Assembly: GCF_002753895.1 (NCBI RefSeq)
Contig: NZ_NJER01000002.1
Span: forward strand, 248,001-312,000
Direction: 5' to 3'
Source of the DNA: Halobacteriovorax sp. JY17
GTDB taxonomy: Bacteria > Bdellovibrionota > Bacteriovoracia > Bacteriovoracales > Bacteriovoracaceae
DNA: 64,000 bases
Shown here: positions 55,036 to 63,534 of the stretch, piece after piece
Layout: every line of letters starts with the position of its first letter
Position numbering within the stretch: the stretch's first letter is position 1
Program-made: the position numbers and the translations under genes
Notes under the pieces: model-generated
Told to the model about the DNA's origin: nothing
Database searches by the model: none
The model's input: the letters and a program-made list of their open reading frames with translations, nothing else

Positions 55036-57910
55036 TAATTATATAAAGAAAATTTTAATTGGATTTCTGCTCCTGTCTTCAATGGCTTCATTTTCAAATG
55101 AGGCTAGTCGAAGAGGTGAGTTAATTAAGGTGATTGATCTAGAGCTTAGAGAAGTGACAAGACTTAATAAGCAGACAAGAACCTCTAATCCTGACCTACT
55201 TCTTAGAATGGCTGAGTTACTTTTAGAGAAAGCAAGACTAGTAAAAGAGCTTGAAAATGCACAATTTGTTCAATTAGATGCTGAGAAAAGACAGAAAATA
55301 GATAAGAGAAAATTCTTTAGTAAGTCTAATAACTACTTTGTCCAGGCTCAGAAAACTTGCCAGCTTATTTTAAAGAAGTTTCCAAGATTTAAAGGCAAGT
55401 CAGATGTTTATTATATTATGGCCTATAATGCCAAAGAGTTTCAGCAGGATAAGAAAGCTCAGAACTACTTTGCAAGATCAGTTAAGTCATCTGGTAAAAC
55501 AAGCTTCACATCGACAAGATCAAAAATAGCTCTGGCAGAAATTTACTTTAATCAGGGTCAGTATAAGAAAGCTATACCTCTTTATGAGAATGCTTTTAGA
55601 AATAAGAAGTTTAGAGATAAGTGGTATACAAAAGATAGCTACAACCTTGCATGGTCTTACTATAGATCTGGAAGAGAGAAGAAAGCGATTTCTCTAATGA
55701 GAGAGGCCTATAAGCTCAGTAAAAGTCCAAAGTATGTAGATATGAGTTTTTCAATTGAAAGAGATCTTGCTTATTTCTATACGGACTCAGGTCAAGTTAA
55801 TCAAGCAGTTAAGTTTTACAAGAGTATAGGAAAGAATATCGCCTCAAATCTTTTAAAGGTTTCAACTTACTTAATGAATAGAGGTAAGTACTCTCAAGCT
55901 GAAAAAACTTTAAAACAAGCATTAAATTATAAAGTTTCAGAAGAAGAAGAAATAGAAATTAATATTAAACTTCTAAGTCTGTATGAGAGATTTGGGAAAT
56001 ATTATAGCCATCAAAAAGTAGCTAGAACACTCTTGAAATATTACCAGCAGAAAAAACTAAACCCTGAGCAAGTAAAAGCTCTTGAGTACCAACTGAAGAG
56101 AATTAGTGGAATAGTTCAAAAACAAGTAAGTGGAAAACAATATAAGAAGCAGAAGAAGACACTCTATAGTAAGGCCAAGTTAGCAGTAGGTTACTTTGCA
56201 CTTCTTTCTGAATTTGATCCACTAAATGCTTACAAGTATACCTTTTTAGGTGCGGAAACATATTACGCTGCAGGAATGAATAATAGTGCCGTAGAAGAAT
56301 ATTCTCAGTCCTTAAAAAGAGCGCAAGATATCAACAATGAAAAATACATCAAGCTATCTAATGAAGGAATGATGGCGGCCCTAGCTGGGAAGAATATTAG
56401 TAAGAGAAGTAAAGATAAGTATATTGAAGTAGCTTACTTGAATTCTCTTAGAGAGGATCCACGCTCTAAGCAAGCAGATAAAATCTATCAGAGACTATTT
56501 AGCCTATACTTTGCGAAAGGAGATATTCCTTCGTGTGAGAAAACCCTTCTTTCATATAAGAGTAATTTTCCGCGTAGCTATTCTACACAAGAGGCCATGT
56601 TAGCAAAAGTAATGGATCACTATAAGAAGAAGGGCGATATTGCAGGAATTAAAGCTTGGGTTGCAAGAATTAATGCAGGAGACTTCAAAGTTTCAAGCAA
56701 TTATGCAAAGAAAGTTAAAATGACTGTTTTAACAATGCAATTTGAAAATGTTGAGAGTGCTAGTTCTAAAGGAGACAAGAAAAAAGCCCTTGCTCTTTAT
56801 GTAGCAATTTACAAGGACCCATCCACTGATGGCGAAGCAAAGAAGAACGCCTCATATAATATTGCGACTCTCTTTCATGAATTAGGTGATACATATAGAA
56901 GTTACGGTTGGTCTAAAAGGGCCCTTTCTCATATGACTCCAAAGAATGTTAAAAAGTTTCAAGCATCTTTCTTAGTTATTGCAAATGACCTATTCAATCA
57001 TCAGAAAATTACTGAAAGTGTTGACCTATACGCATCTGTTCTTGAAAAGCTCTGCGGGGAAAGAAGTAGTAATAAAGCAGTTTTTCTTAAGAATGCTGTT
57101 GTTGTTGCTCTTGCCAGTGGAGATGATGCTAAGGCCAGAGACGTCTTAGATAGCGCCTATCGCTGTAATATTTCAACTGCGAAAATTGATGAAATGGAAC
57201 TTGAATTCTTAAATTATGAAATTGAGAAGAAGAATTGGTCAAGTGCTGTAAAGCAAGTCGAGAAACTGAGTCGATCGAGCAGTATTTACCCTCAGCTAAT
57301 TTATCCCCTAGGGAAAGTTCGAAACGCCTATCTCGCAGCAGGTAGAGTAAGTAACGCGAGATCAATTGAAAATGATATTCAAAGTTTTTATTCAAAAATT
57401 AAGAATAAGAAAAGCTTACAACTAGAAGCTTTAGATGAGGTAGCTTCAATTCGAATTCAAGGTCTAGAAAGAAGAGTCGATCAACTAAAAGGGTTTGAAC
57501 TATCATTTCCAGATAAGAAGTTTAATGAACTCCTTAAGAAGAAATTCTCAGCCCTTGATGGACTTACAAGTGAAGCCATTTCAATTATGAATATAGGTTC
57601 TGGAAAAGGAATTATAAAGTCATACGCAATGTTAATAGATGCATATAATTATTTAATAAATGAAATTGATAAATTTTCACCTCCCGGAAAGTCTCCCGAA
57701 TATGTGACTTCATTTAAAAATAGTATGAAAAATCTTGTTAAACCATTAATTGCGAAAGCTTCTGATTTTAAGAAAGAAGCTACAAAACAGATTTCAACAA
57801 ATAAAATTCTATCAGAAGATAATCAACTAGTTTTATTCGAAGGAGGCTTTTCTCCGGAGTTTATTCCTGGCAATAGTGGAGTGTTGATGGATAAGGGAGG
57901 ACAGAGATGA
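55025..57910 (+). CDS. Large exported TPR protein, GltD-like
   Basis: About 961 residues with a signal peptide ('ILIGFLLLSSMASFSNEA'). It is followed by at least eight TPR-like helical pairs ('ALAEIYFNQGQYKKAIPLYE' and 'NLAWSYYRSGREKKAISLM' are clear). The protein is lysine-rich and almost entirely helical, suggesting a periplasmic scaffold. It resembles AgnA/GltD of the Myxococcus gliding machinery in size, repeat content and position. ATG at 55025, ten bases after GGAG; a GTG at 55019 is also open. It overlaps the next gene by ATGA. Confidence 0.65.
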   Translation: MLFNNYIKKILIGFLLLSSMASFSNEASRRGELIKVIDLELREVTRLNKQTRTSNPDLLLRMAELLLEKARLVKELENAQFVQLDAEKRQKIDKRKFFSKSNNYFVQAQKTCQLILKKFPRFKGKSDVYYIMAYNAKEFQQDKKAQNYFARSVKSSGKTSFTSTRSKIALAEIYFNQGQYKKAIPLYENAFRNKKFRDKWYTKDSYNLAWSYYRSGREKKAISLMREAYKLSKSPKYVDMSFSIERDLAYFYTDSGQVNQAVKFYKSIGKNIASNLLKVSTYLMNRGKYSQAEKTLKQALNYKVSEEEEIEINIKLLSLYERFGKYYSHQKVARTLLKYYQQKKLNPEQVKALEYQLKRISGIVQKQVSGKQYKKQKKTLYSKAKLAVGYFALLSEFDPLNAYKYTFLGAETYYAAGMNNSAVEEYSQSLKRAQDINNEKYIKLSNEGMMAALAGKNISKRSKDKYIEVAYLNSLREDPRSKQADKIYQRLFSLYFAKGDIPSCEKTLLSYKSNFPRSYSTQEAMLAKVMDHYKKKGDIAGIKAWVARINAGDFKVSSNYAKKVKMTVLTMQFENVESASSKGDKKKALALYVAIYKDPSTDGEAKKNASYNIATLFHELGDTYRSYGWSKRALSHMTPKNVKKFQASFLVIANDLFNHQKITESVDLYASVLEKLCGERSSNKAVFLKNAVVVALASGDDAKARDVLDSAYRCNISTAKIDEMELEFLNYEIEKKNWSSAVKQVEKLSRSSSIYPQLIYPLGKVRNAYLAAGRVSNARSIENDIQSFYSKIKNKKSLQLEALDEVASIRIQGLERRVDQLKGFELSFPDKKFNELLKKKFSALDGLTSEAISIMNIGSGKGIIKSYAMLIDAYNYLINEIDKFSPPGKSPEYVTSFKNSMKNLVKPLIAKASDFKKEATKQISTNKILSEDNQLVLFEGGFSPEFIPGNSGVLMDKGGQR

Positions 57911-58830
57911 AATTACTAATACTCTTAGCTTTATTCACTGTCGTAGGTTGTTCATCAAGCTCAACAAATAATGAAGTTGCTGGACCTACTTCAGGATCAA
58001 TTGAAGAGTTTTCTTGGGTAGAGAATGCAGACTTTAAAGAAACACCAGAAGTTCCATTTAGTTCTAGAAATGATTCATTCCAGGGGGATATTGCAAATGT
58101 AGACTCTTTATCAACTGAGTCTTTAGCAAGAATTCCTGAACCGAAACTAGAAGAGGTTGACCAAAGTACAGATGCCTTAGTTCAAGGTGTAACTCATTGT
58201 TATAGAAGAAATTTTAAAGCAGGTGAGAAGATCTTTCAAGATAACTTTAGAAAGTATAAGTCTCACCCAGGTTATTGGAATCTGCTTGGAACTTGTTATT
58301 ATTTACAAGGGAAAATAAGAGCTGCTCTACTTTATTATAATAAATCTCGTGATCTAAAGAAGGACTACGCCCCACCTGTAAATAACCTTGGTGTTATTTA
58401 TCAATATCAAGGCTTAGAACAAAAAGCACTTGCTGCTTACAAGAGAGCTTCAGAAGTTGGAGCCTTTAGTATGACACCAATGTTTAATATGGGGCAATTG
58501 TATCTTAAGTATCATTTAACTCATGATGCAAAGATTATTTTTTCAAGATTAGTTAAAAAGAACGCAACAGATGTTGATGCCCTTAATGGACTTGCGACAA
58601 GTTATTTGATGGAAGGAAATGCAAAAGCAGCGGTCTCTCTTTATTCGAGACTTACTGCTGTTCATTACGTTAAGCCTCAAATAGGTATAAACTTTTCTTT
58701 GGCCTTAGCAGATGTCGGAAGATCAAAAGATGCTCATACAATCCTCTCTTCAATTGATACTGGGAGTTTAGGGCAATATGCAACTTACTATAATAAAGTT
58801 TTAACTAAAATATCAGGAGCAAAGAAATGA
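57907..58830 (+). CDS. TPR lipoprotein, GltE/AglT-like
   Basis: A 307-residue lipoprotein (lipobox 'TVVGC'). An acidic linker of about 70 residues is followed by five TPR units, including 'YWNLLGTCYYLQGKIRAALLYY' in part and 'PVNNLGVIYQYQGLEQKALA'. It probably sits at the inner face of the outer membrane, linking the barrel and the periplasmic TPR proteins. Size, lipidation and TPRs match AglT/GltE. It overlaps both neighbours by four bases (ATGA), so the three are translated together. Confidence 0.7.
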   Translation: MKLLILLALFTVVGCSSSSTNNEVAGPTSGSIEEFSWVENADFKETPEVPFSSRNDSFQGDIANVDSLSTESLARIPEPKLEEVDQSTDALVQGVTHCYRRNFKAGEKIFQDNFRKYKSHPGYWNLLGTCYYLQGKIRAALLYYNKSRDLKKDYAPPVNNLGVIYQYQGLEQKALAAYKRASEVGAFSMTPMFNMGQLYLKYHLTHDAKIIFSRLVKKNATDVDALNGLATSYLMEGNAKAAVSLYSRLTAVHYVKPQIGINFSLALADVGRSKDAHTILSSIDTGSLGQYATYYNKVLTKISGAKK

Positions 58831-59084
58831 AAGTTCTAGCACCACTATTTATACTTCTCATGGCCTTTACGTCTGTTAAAGCGCAAGAGAGAAAGAAGAA
58901 TGTTGTTTATAGATATAAACAATATGAGAAATTCGACTTTGAAGATCTTGTAATTGAGGGAGAGACAGGAGGACCTGGAGATCTTTCTATTGCACCTAGA
59001 TATCAAAAGAAATTTAAAAATAAATTACCATATAGAAAGAATTTTAATGCTGAAATTAGAAAAGGTGTTGAGAGAGTTCGTTAA
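58827..59084 (+). CDS. Small periplasmic protein of the Glt-like locus
   Basis: An 85-residue protein: signal peptide ('MKVLAPLFILLMAFTSVKAQ'), then a highly basic mature part with the central segment 'YEKFDFEDLVIEGETGGPGD'. I know no biochemical function. The conserved position between a TPR lipoprotein and an FHA/TonB-like protein suggests a linker of the same complex, perhaps the counterpart of GltF. ATGA overlap with the gene before it. Confidence 0.6.
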   Translation: MKVLAPLFILLMAFTSVKAQERKKNVVYRYKQYEKFDFEDLVIEGETGGPGDLSIAPRYQKKFKNKLPYRKNFNAEIRKGVERVR

Positions 59085-59097
59085 CAGGGATTAATAC

Positions 59098-61119
59098 GTG
59101 AACATAGACGTTCTTGCAGAATTAAGTGAGGCCTATGAGCTACTTCCAGTAGGAGTTAGTCATGGACAAGAGGGAAAAGTTATTAGGAAACGTAGGGTTC
59201 TTGTAGGAAGTACAAGTGCTTGCGATGTCCAGATATCTCATTCTTCAATTAACTCGATTCATGCCGTGATTGAAGTCACAAATGGAAGTTTCAAAGTATT
59301 CGATATGGATACTCATATGGGAACTTATATAAATGGAAAAAAGGTTGTTACCGAGAGCTTCGAGCTTGGTGATACAATTAAGTTTGGTTCAATTGAATTT
59401 GCATTTAAAGTATTTTCTAGGGACGACTTACCTCCACCATTAGATATGCTTGCAGTGTCACTTCCTCCAATTGTTGAAGATGTTGAAACAAAGAGATCTT
59501 TGCCTGAGAGTCCTGATCTTGCAGGAAAAGAGGCACCAAAACTTCCAAAGAAGGCTCCGGTTGCAGTGAAAGAGGGAAGTTCTCTGCCAAGAGTTGAGTA
59601 TCCTCTTGGAGCTGATCCAAAAGCCGACTTTACGGAATATATTTTTGAAGATGTTGAAACACTCTATCCAATATTTGATTATTCTCCCTCTAAGAGATCT
59701 GTTGAAATCATCATTCTTCATAAAGATAGAATTCATAGCGTTGATTATCTTCCATATAAAGATGGTGTATATAACTTTGTGGGATCTAATCCAAAATCAA
59801 GAGATGTTGAATATGCTTATCTTGGTAAGAAGGAAAAGATACCATTTGTTGAAGTAAGAGGAAGTGAAATATTCTTATCTTCATTGCCTGGCTATAAAGA
59901 GATTTGTTTAAACGATAGTAAGAAAACTTTTGCAGGAGGACAGTATCATCTTCACGATAGTGATATTGTTCGCTATGTAAATGGAGACCTTCAGGTTTAT
60001 GTTAGAGGGACCGAGGCTCCTCCAAGAGTTGCTCATGCGCCAATTTTAAGAAGAGATAAAGAATTTACTAAATGGTTAATTCTTGTTTTCTTAATGTGTT
60101 TTCTATTTCTTGGTATTTTCACTTTCTATACTGTTGATGAAGAACTTGAAACAGAGAAAGCTCCTGAGAGAATTGCAACGATTCTCTATAAGCCTAAGAA
60201 GTTAACTCTTTCTAAGTCTAAGGCCATAGACAAGACCAAGGAAGCACCAAAGAAGATTATTCAAAAATCTCCTTCAGTGAAGAAAATTAAAGTGACAAAA
60301 GAAGTGAAGAAAGTAACAAAGCAACCTGCAAAAAAGGCCGTGGTTAAAACGGGAGATAAGTCTGCTAAGTCGACGGCACCAGCTAAAAAGGCTGAGGCTA
60401 ATAAAGGTAAAGTTAACAAGAATATTAATAAAGTATCTCCTACTAAAAATAGTGGTGGTAGACCTACTCAGGCTCGTAACTCTGTGAGCAAAGCTAGAGC
60501 AAATAGTAAAGCAAGAGGAGCTGTCGATACATTTAAGTCTGTAGACTTCTCAAGTACTCTAAGTTCACTCATGGCCAAAGGTGGGGGAGCTAAATCTGCA
60601 CAAGCAGTTAATACTCTAAGTAATAATCCTGGTAGTGGGGCAAGCCTTGGTGGAAGTGAGTCTTCCACTTTAACGAGGGCTAAAGTTTCAAATAATGTCG
60701 GAAGTTTAACAGGGGCAGCATCTGGGAAATTAGATTCTTCTAAGGGTGTTAGTGGTCTTGTGAACAAGAAGAGTATTTATACGGCAGGAGTTCCTTTTGA
60801 AGAGGTTGTTCTTGGTGGAATGGACCCAGATGTTATTAGGAAAATTCTCATTGATAATATTCCGCAGTTTAGATATTGCTACCAACAAGAGCTTGATAAA
60901 TCTCAATCTGCCTTTAACGGTGTTGTAAGACTTGATTTTGTAATCGGAGCTTCTGGACACGTTTCTAAGGCAAGCGTTGAATCAGCTTCAAGTGGTTTAC
61001 CATCAAAAGTTAAAGGTTGTGTTGTTAATGTTCTTAGAGGAATAAAATTTCCTGAACCTCTCGGGGGAGGAGTCGTTGAAGTTAACCAGCCATTTAATTT
61101 CTATCCAAAGAGAAAGTAA
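59098..61119 (+). CDS. FHA domain / TonB-like trans-envelope protein, GltG (PglI/AgmX C-terminal) type
   Basis: A 673-residue protein spanning the inner membrane. The cytoplasmic part has an FHA domain (about 30-100; 'RRVLVGSTSACDVQISHSSI' then 'GTYINGKKV') that should bind phosphothreonine, and a second, degenerate FHA-like stretch (about 230-310). One membrane helix lies at about 325-348. A lysine/alanine-rich periplasmic linker (about 365-470) follows. The C-terminal TonB-like domain (about 560-673) has 'FRYCYQQELDKSQ' and 'GVVRLDFVIGASGHV', the AgmX/PglI signature. It probably transmits force or energy to the outer-membrane components. GTG start after AGGGA. Confidence 0.85.
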   Translation: MNIDVLAELSEAYELLPVGVSHGQEGKVIRKRRVLVGSTSACDVQISHSSINSIHAVIEVTNGSFKVFDMDTHMGTYINGKKVVTESFELGDTIKFGSIEFAFKVFSRDDLPPPLDMLAVSLPPIVEDVETKRSLPESPDLAGKEAPKLPKKAPVAVKEGSSLPRVEYPLGADPKADFTEYIFEDVETLYPIFDYSPSKRSVEIIILHKDRIHSVDYLPYKDGVYNFVGSNPKSRDVEYAYLGKKEKIPFVEVRGSEIFLSSLPGYKEICLNDSKKTFAGGQYHLHDSDIVRYVNGDLQVYVRGTEAPPRVAHAPILRRDKEFTKWLILVFLMCFLFLGIFTFYTVDEELETEKAPERIATILYKPKKLTLSKSKAIDKTKEAPKKIIQKSPSVKKIKVTKEVKKVTKQPAKKAVVKTGDKSAKSTAPAKKAEANKGKVNKNINKVSPTKNSGGRPTQARNSVSKARANSKARGAVDTFKSVDFSSTLSSLMAKGGGAKSAQAVNTLSNNPGSGASLGGSESSTLTRAKVSNNVGSLTGAASGKLDSSKGVSGLVNKKSIYTAGVPFEEVVLGGMDPDVIRKILIDNIPQFRYCYQQELDKSQSAFNGVVRLDFVIGASGHVSKASVESASSGLPSKVKGCVVNVLRGIKFPEPLGGGVVEVNQPFNFYPKRK

Positions 61120-61141
61120 TTTTAGAATTTAGATTGTTTAT

Positions 61142-61167
61142 AGAGGGCCTGTTTGGGCCCTTTTTTT
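61142..61167 (+). terminator. Intrinsic terminator of the Glt-like operon
   Basis: AGGGCC (61144-61149) / GGCCCT (61156-61161) with a 6-base loop and a run of seven or more T residues. Confidence 0.93.
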
Positions 61168-61174
61168 GTATGTA

Positions 61175-61192
61175 ATACTTTCGTGAGAGTAT
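61175..61192 (+). promoter_or_regulatory. Palindrome upstream of feoAB, candidate operator
   Basis: ATACTTTC-GT-GAGAGTAT is an 18-base near-perfect palindrome. A third half-site-like ATACTCTA lies at 61214-61221, near the likely feo promoter (TATACT or TATAAC). It does not look like a classical Fur box. Confidence 0.4.
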
Positions 61193-61246
61193 GCTTAGTC
61201 AAACAATTGTTATATACTCTAAATATAACTCAATTGAGGTGAATGT

Positions 61247-61483
61247 ATGCAAATTCTTATGAGTAGACTGAAAATTGGTCAAAAAGCGGTTATAGATAGC
61301 TTCCCAGAGAATTCAGGGGAAAGTTTAAAGCTCTTATCGTTGGGGATTCTCCCTGGAGATGAGATTGAAGTAACTTCTAAAGCATTATTATTTGGACCTC
61401 TATCTCTTAAGCATTGTAATGATACCTTTTTCGCTTTGAGAAGAAGTCACGCTAGTAAAATCTTTGTAAGGTTAATAGATTAA
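61247..61483 (+). CDS. feoA: Ferrous iron transport protein A
   Basis: A 78-residue SH3-like-fold protein assisting FeoB. It has the typical 'LLSLGILPGDEIEVTSKALLFGPL' layout (in part) and the final strand 'HASKIFVRLID'. The ribosome site is GAGGTGA. It overlaps feoB by one base (TAATG). Confidence 0.9.
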   Translation: MQILMSRLKIGQKAVIDSFPENSGESLKLLSLGILPGDEIEVTSKALLFGPLSLKHCNDTFFALRRSHASKIFVRLID

Positions 61484-63444
61484 TGAATTCAAGAGTCTTA
61501 TTCGTTGGCTTCCCTAATTCGGGAAAATCTTCTCTATTTAATATTCTTAGTGGGCAAAGAAGAAAAGTTACAAACTATTCTGGGATTACGGTAGATGCTG
61601 CTGAAGGTGATCTGCTTTCAAATCAGAATTATGAAAATAAGGTTAGAATCGTCGATTTACCTGGAATGTATAATCTTGTGCCAACAAGTATTGATGAAGG
61701 AGTTTCTTTAAACAACCTTTTAAATCTCTCCCCTGGTTCAGTCTATCACTTGGTCGCTCTTGTGATAGATATAGAAAGATTTGAATCCTCAATGTCACTC
61801 TGTTTAGCGTTGAAGAAATTGATGGGTGATAAGTTAATTCTAATTATAAATAAAGATGATAAGAAGTTAATTACAAATGAGCAGAGAATTACAATTGAAA
61901 AATTAACGGGTCTTAGGGCGTTAACTACCTCTGCTAAGAAATCAAATATTCGTGAAATTGATCGTTTCCTTAGAGATAGTATTTCTGGTGAAGTTGATCT
62001 TTCCGGAGAGATTACTCTTTCTCGTGAGAGTTTAGAATATATTCCCGATTTCCGTGAGACTCCTCAAGTAAAAATTGAAGAAGATACAAAGAAAGTTTTA
62101 GAACTTATAAATGATTTTCACATTAGGGCCAGAGAAATTGTTGATACAATTGTTAAGCCTGACTCCAGGAAAGCGGCCATTACAAGAAAGCTAGATAAGG
62201 TTCTTATTCACCCTCTTTGGGGAACAATTATTTTCTTTATTATTTTCTATCTTATTTTTAATTCAATCTATGAATGGGCAGGACCATTGATGGATGGTGT
62301 AGATGCTCTTGTGGGAATGCTTGGAGATTGGGTTGCAAATATTCTTCCTGATGGGTACTTAAAGAGCTTGCTTGTTGATGGAGTAATCGCTGGAGTGGGA
62401 GGAGTTATTATTTTTGCTCCTCAGATTGGAATTCTATTCTTACTTTTAAGTCTTCTCGAACAGTCTGGATATATTTCGAGGGCCGCTATTTTAAGCGATA
62501 GGGTAATGAGCTTCTTTGGATTAAATGGAAAGGCTTTTCTCCCTTATCTCTCTGGATTTGCCTGTTCAATTCCTGGAATAATGGCAGCTAGAACGATACC
62601 AAGTAGAAAAGAGAGAATCGCAACAATTATGACGATTCCAATGATTACATGTAGTGCTAGACTTCCCGTCTATATTCTCTTGATCGGAACCTTTGTTCCT
62701 GATGAGAAAGTCTTTGGTTTTTTTAATGCTCAAGCTCTTTCATTTTTCTTCTTATACTTTTTAGGAAGCTTCTTTGCTCTTTTTATGGCGCTTATATTTA
62801 GACTCAGTTACTTTAAGGGACAGACAAGTTCATTCTTTATTGATCTCCCTTTTTATCAAAGACCAAGTCTTAGAGTTGCTTTTGCAATGGCCTTTCAAAA
62901 AGTTAAATTCTTTTGCAAGAAAGCGGGAACAATTATTCTTGTTCTTTCAATTGGAATTTGGTTTGCTTCCACCTTCCCAAGGTTAAGCCCTTCTGAAGTA
63001 TTGAATAAATCCCCTGATGTAGTAGCTTCAATGCAATTACAACATTCTGTGATGGGAAGAATTGGAAAGGCCATTGAGCCAGCTCTAAAACCTATTGGAA
63101 TGGATTGGAAAATGGGAGTAGGTCTCTTAGTTGCTTTTGGTGCGAGAGAATTATTTGTTTCAACCATGGGAACGATCTATGCTCTTGGTGAAGTAGATGA
63201 AGAGTCTTCAACTTTAAGGGAGCGTCTAAAGCTTGAAAAGGACGAGGTCACTGGGGAGCCTAAATTCAACTTAGCCGTGGCTTGGTCGATTCTCATATTC
63301 TTTGTCTTCTCTTTGCAGTGTACAAGTACCTTAGCAATCCTTAGAAGGGAGCTTGGAAATTGGAAGCAGCCGATGTTCATGTTTACTTATATGGGGATTC
63401 TCGCTTGGGTAGGATCATATATCGCTTATAATTTACTCAGCTAA
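61483..63444 (+). CDS. feoB: Ferrous iron transporter FeoB
   Basis: Inner-membrane Fe2+ importer (653 aa) with an N-terminal GTPase domain: G1 'GFPNSGKSS' (8-16), G2 Thr in 'NYSGITVD', G3 'DLPGMYNL' (about 57) and G4 'NKDD'. The two Gate motifs of the membrane domain are visible ('LPYLSGFACSIPGIMAAR' and 'GARELFVSTMGTIYALG'). It is shorter than the 773-residue E. coli protein, with a reduced helical and C-terminal region and no FeoC. The ATG overlaps the feoA stop. Confidence 0.96.
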   Translation: MNSRVLFVGFPNSGKSSLFNILSGQRRKVTNYSGITVDAAEGDLLSNQNYENKVRIVDLPGMYNLVPTSIDEGVSLNNLLNLSPGSVYHLVALVIDIERFESSMSLCLALKKLMGDKLILIINKDDKKLITNEQRITIEKLTGLRALTTSAKKSNIREIDRFLRDSISGEVDLSGEITLSRESLEYIPDFRETPQVKIEEDTKKVLELINDFHIRAREIVDTIVKPDSRKAAITRKLDKVLIHPLWGTIIFFIIFYLIFNSIYEWAGPLMDGVDALVGMLGDWVANILPDGYLKSLLVDGVIAGVGGVIIFAPQIGILFLLLSLLEQSGYISRAAILSDRVMSFFGLNGKAFLPYLSGFACSIPGIMAARTIPSRKERIATIMTIPMITCSARLPVYILLIGTFVPDEKVFGFFNAQALSFFFLYFLGSFFALFMALIFRLSYFKGQTSSFFIDLPFYQRPSLRVAFAMAFQKVKFFCKKAGTIILVLSIGIWFASTFPRLSPSEVLNKSPDVVASMQLQHSVMGRIGKAIEPALKPIGMDWKMGVGLLVAFGARELFVSTMGTIYALGEVDEESSTLRERLKLEKDEVTGEPKFNLAVAWSILIFFVFSLQCTSTLAILRRELGNWKQPMFMFTYMGILAWVGSYIAYNLLS

Positions 63445-63459
63445 ATGACTTTTATTCTG

Positions 63460-63484
63460 GGCACTATATCTAGAATGTAGTGCC
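63460..63484 (+). terminator. Hairpin after feoB, possible terminator
   Basis: Perfect arms GGCACTA / TAGTGCC with an 11-base loop. The T run (TTTTT) starts only about 13 bases later, so termination is uncertain. Confidence 0.45.
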
Positions 63485-63499
63485 TCTAACATCTTGATT

Positions 63500-63534
63500 T
63501 TTAGTTATGGGCTTTCGGCAGTTATACTTAGTCC
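63500..63534 (+). promoter_or_regulatory. Candidate leaderless promoter of the right-edge gene
   Basis: TTTAGT (63500-63505), a 17-base spacer and TATACT (63523-63528), ending six bases before the ATG at 63535. No ribosome site precedes the ATG. Confidence 0.5.

Noticed and set aside
59417-59857. Frames of 67-92 codons inside the FHA/TonB-like gene, both strands
   Set aside because: They lie in a gene with clear domain motifs in another frame; low-complexity composition explains the lack of stops.
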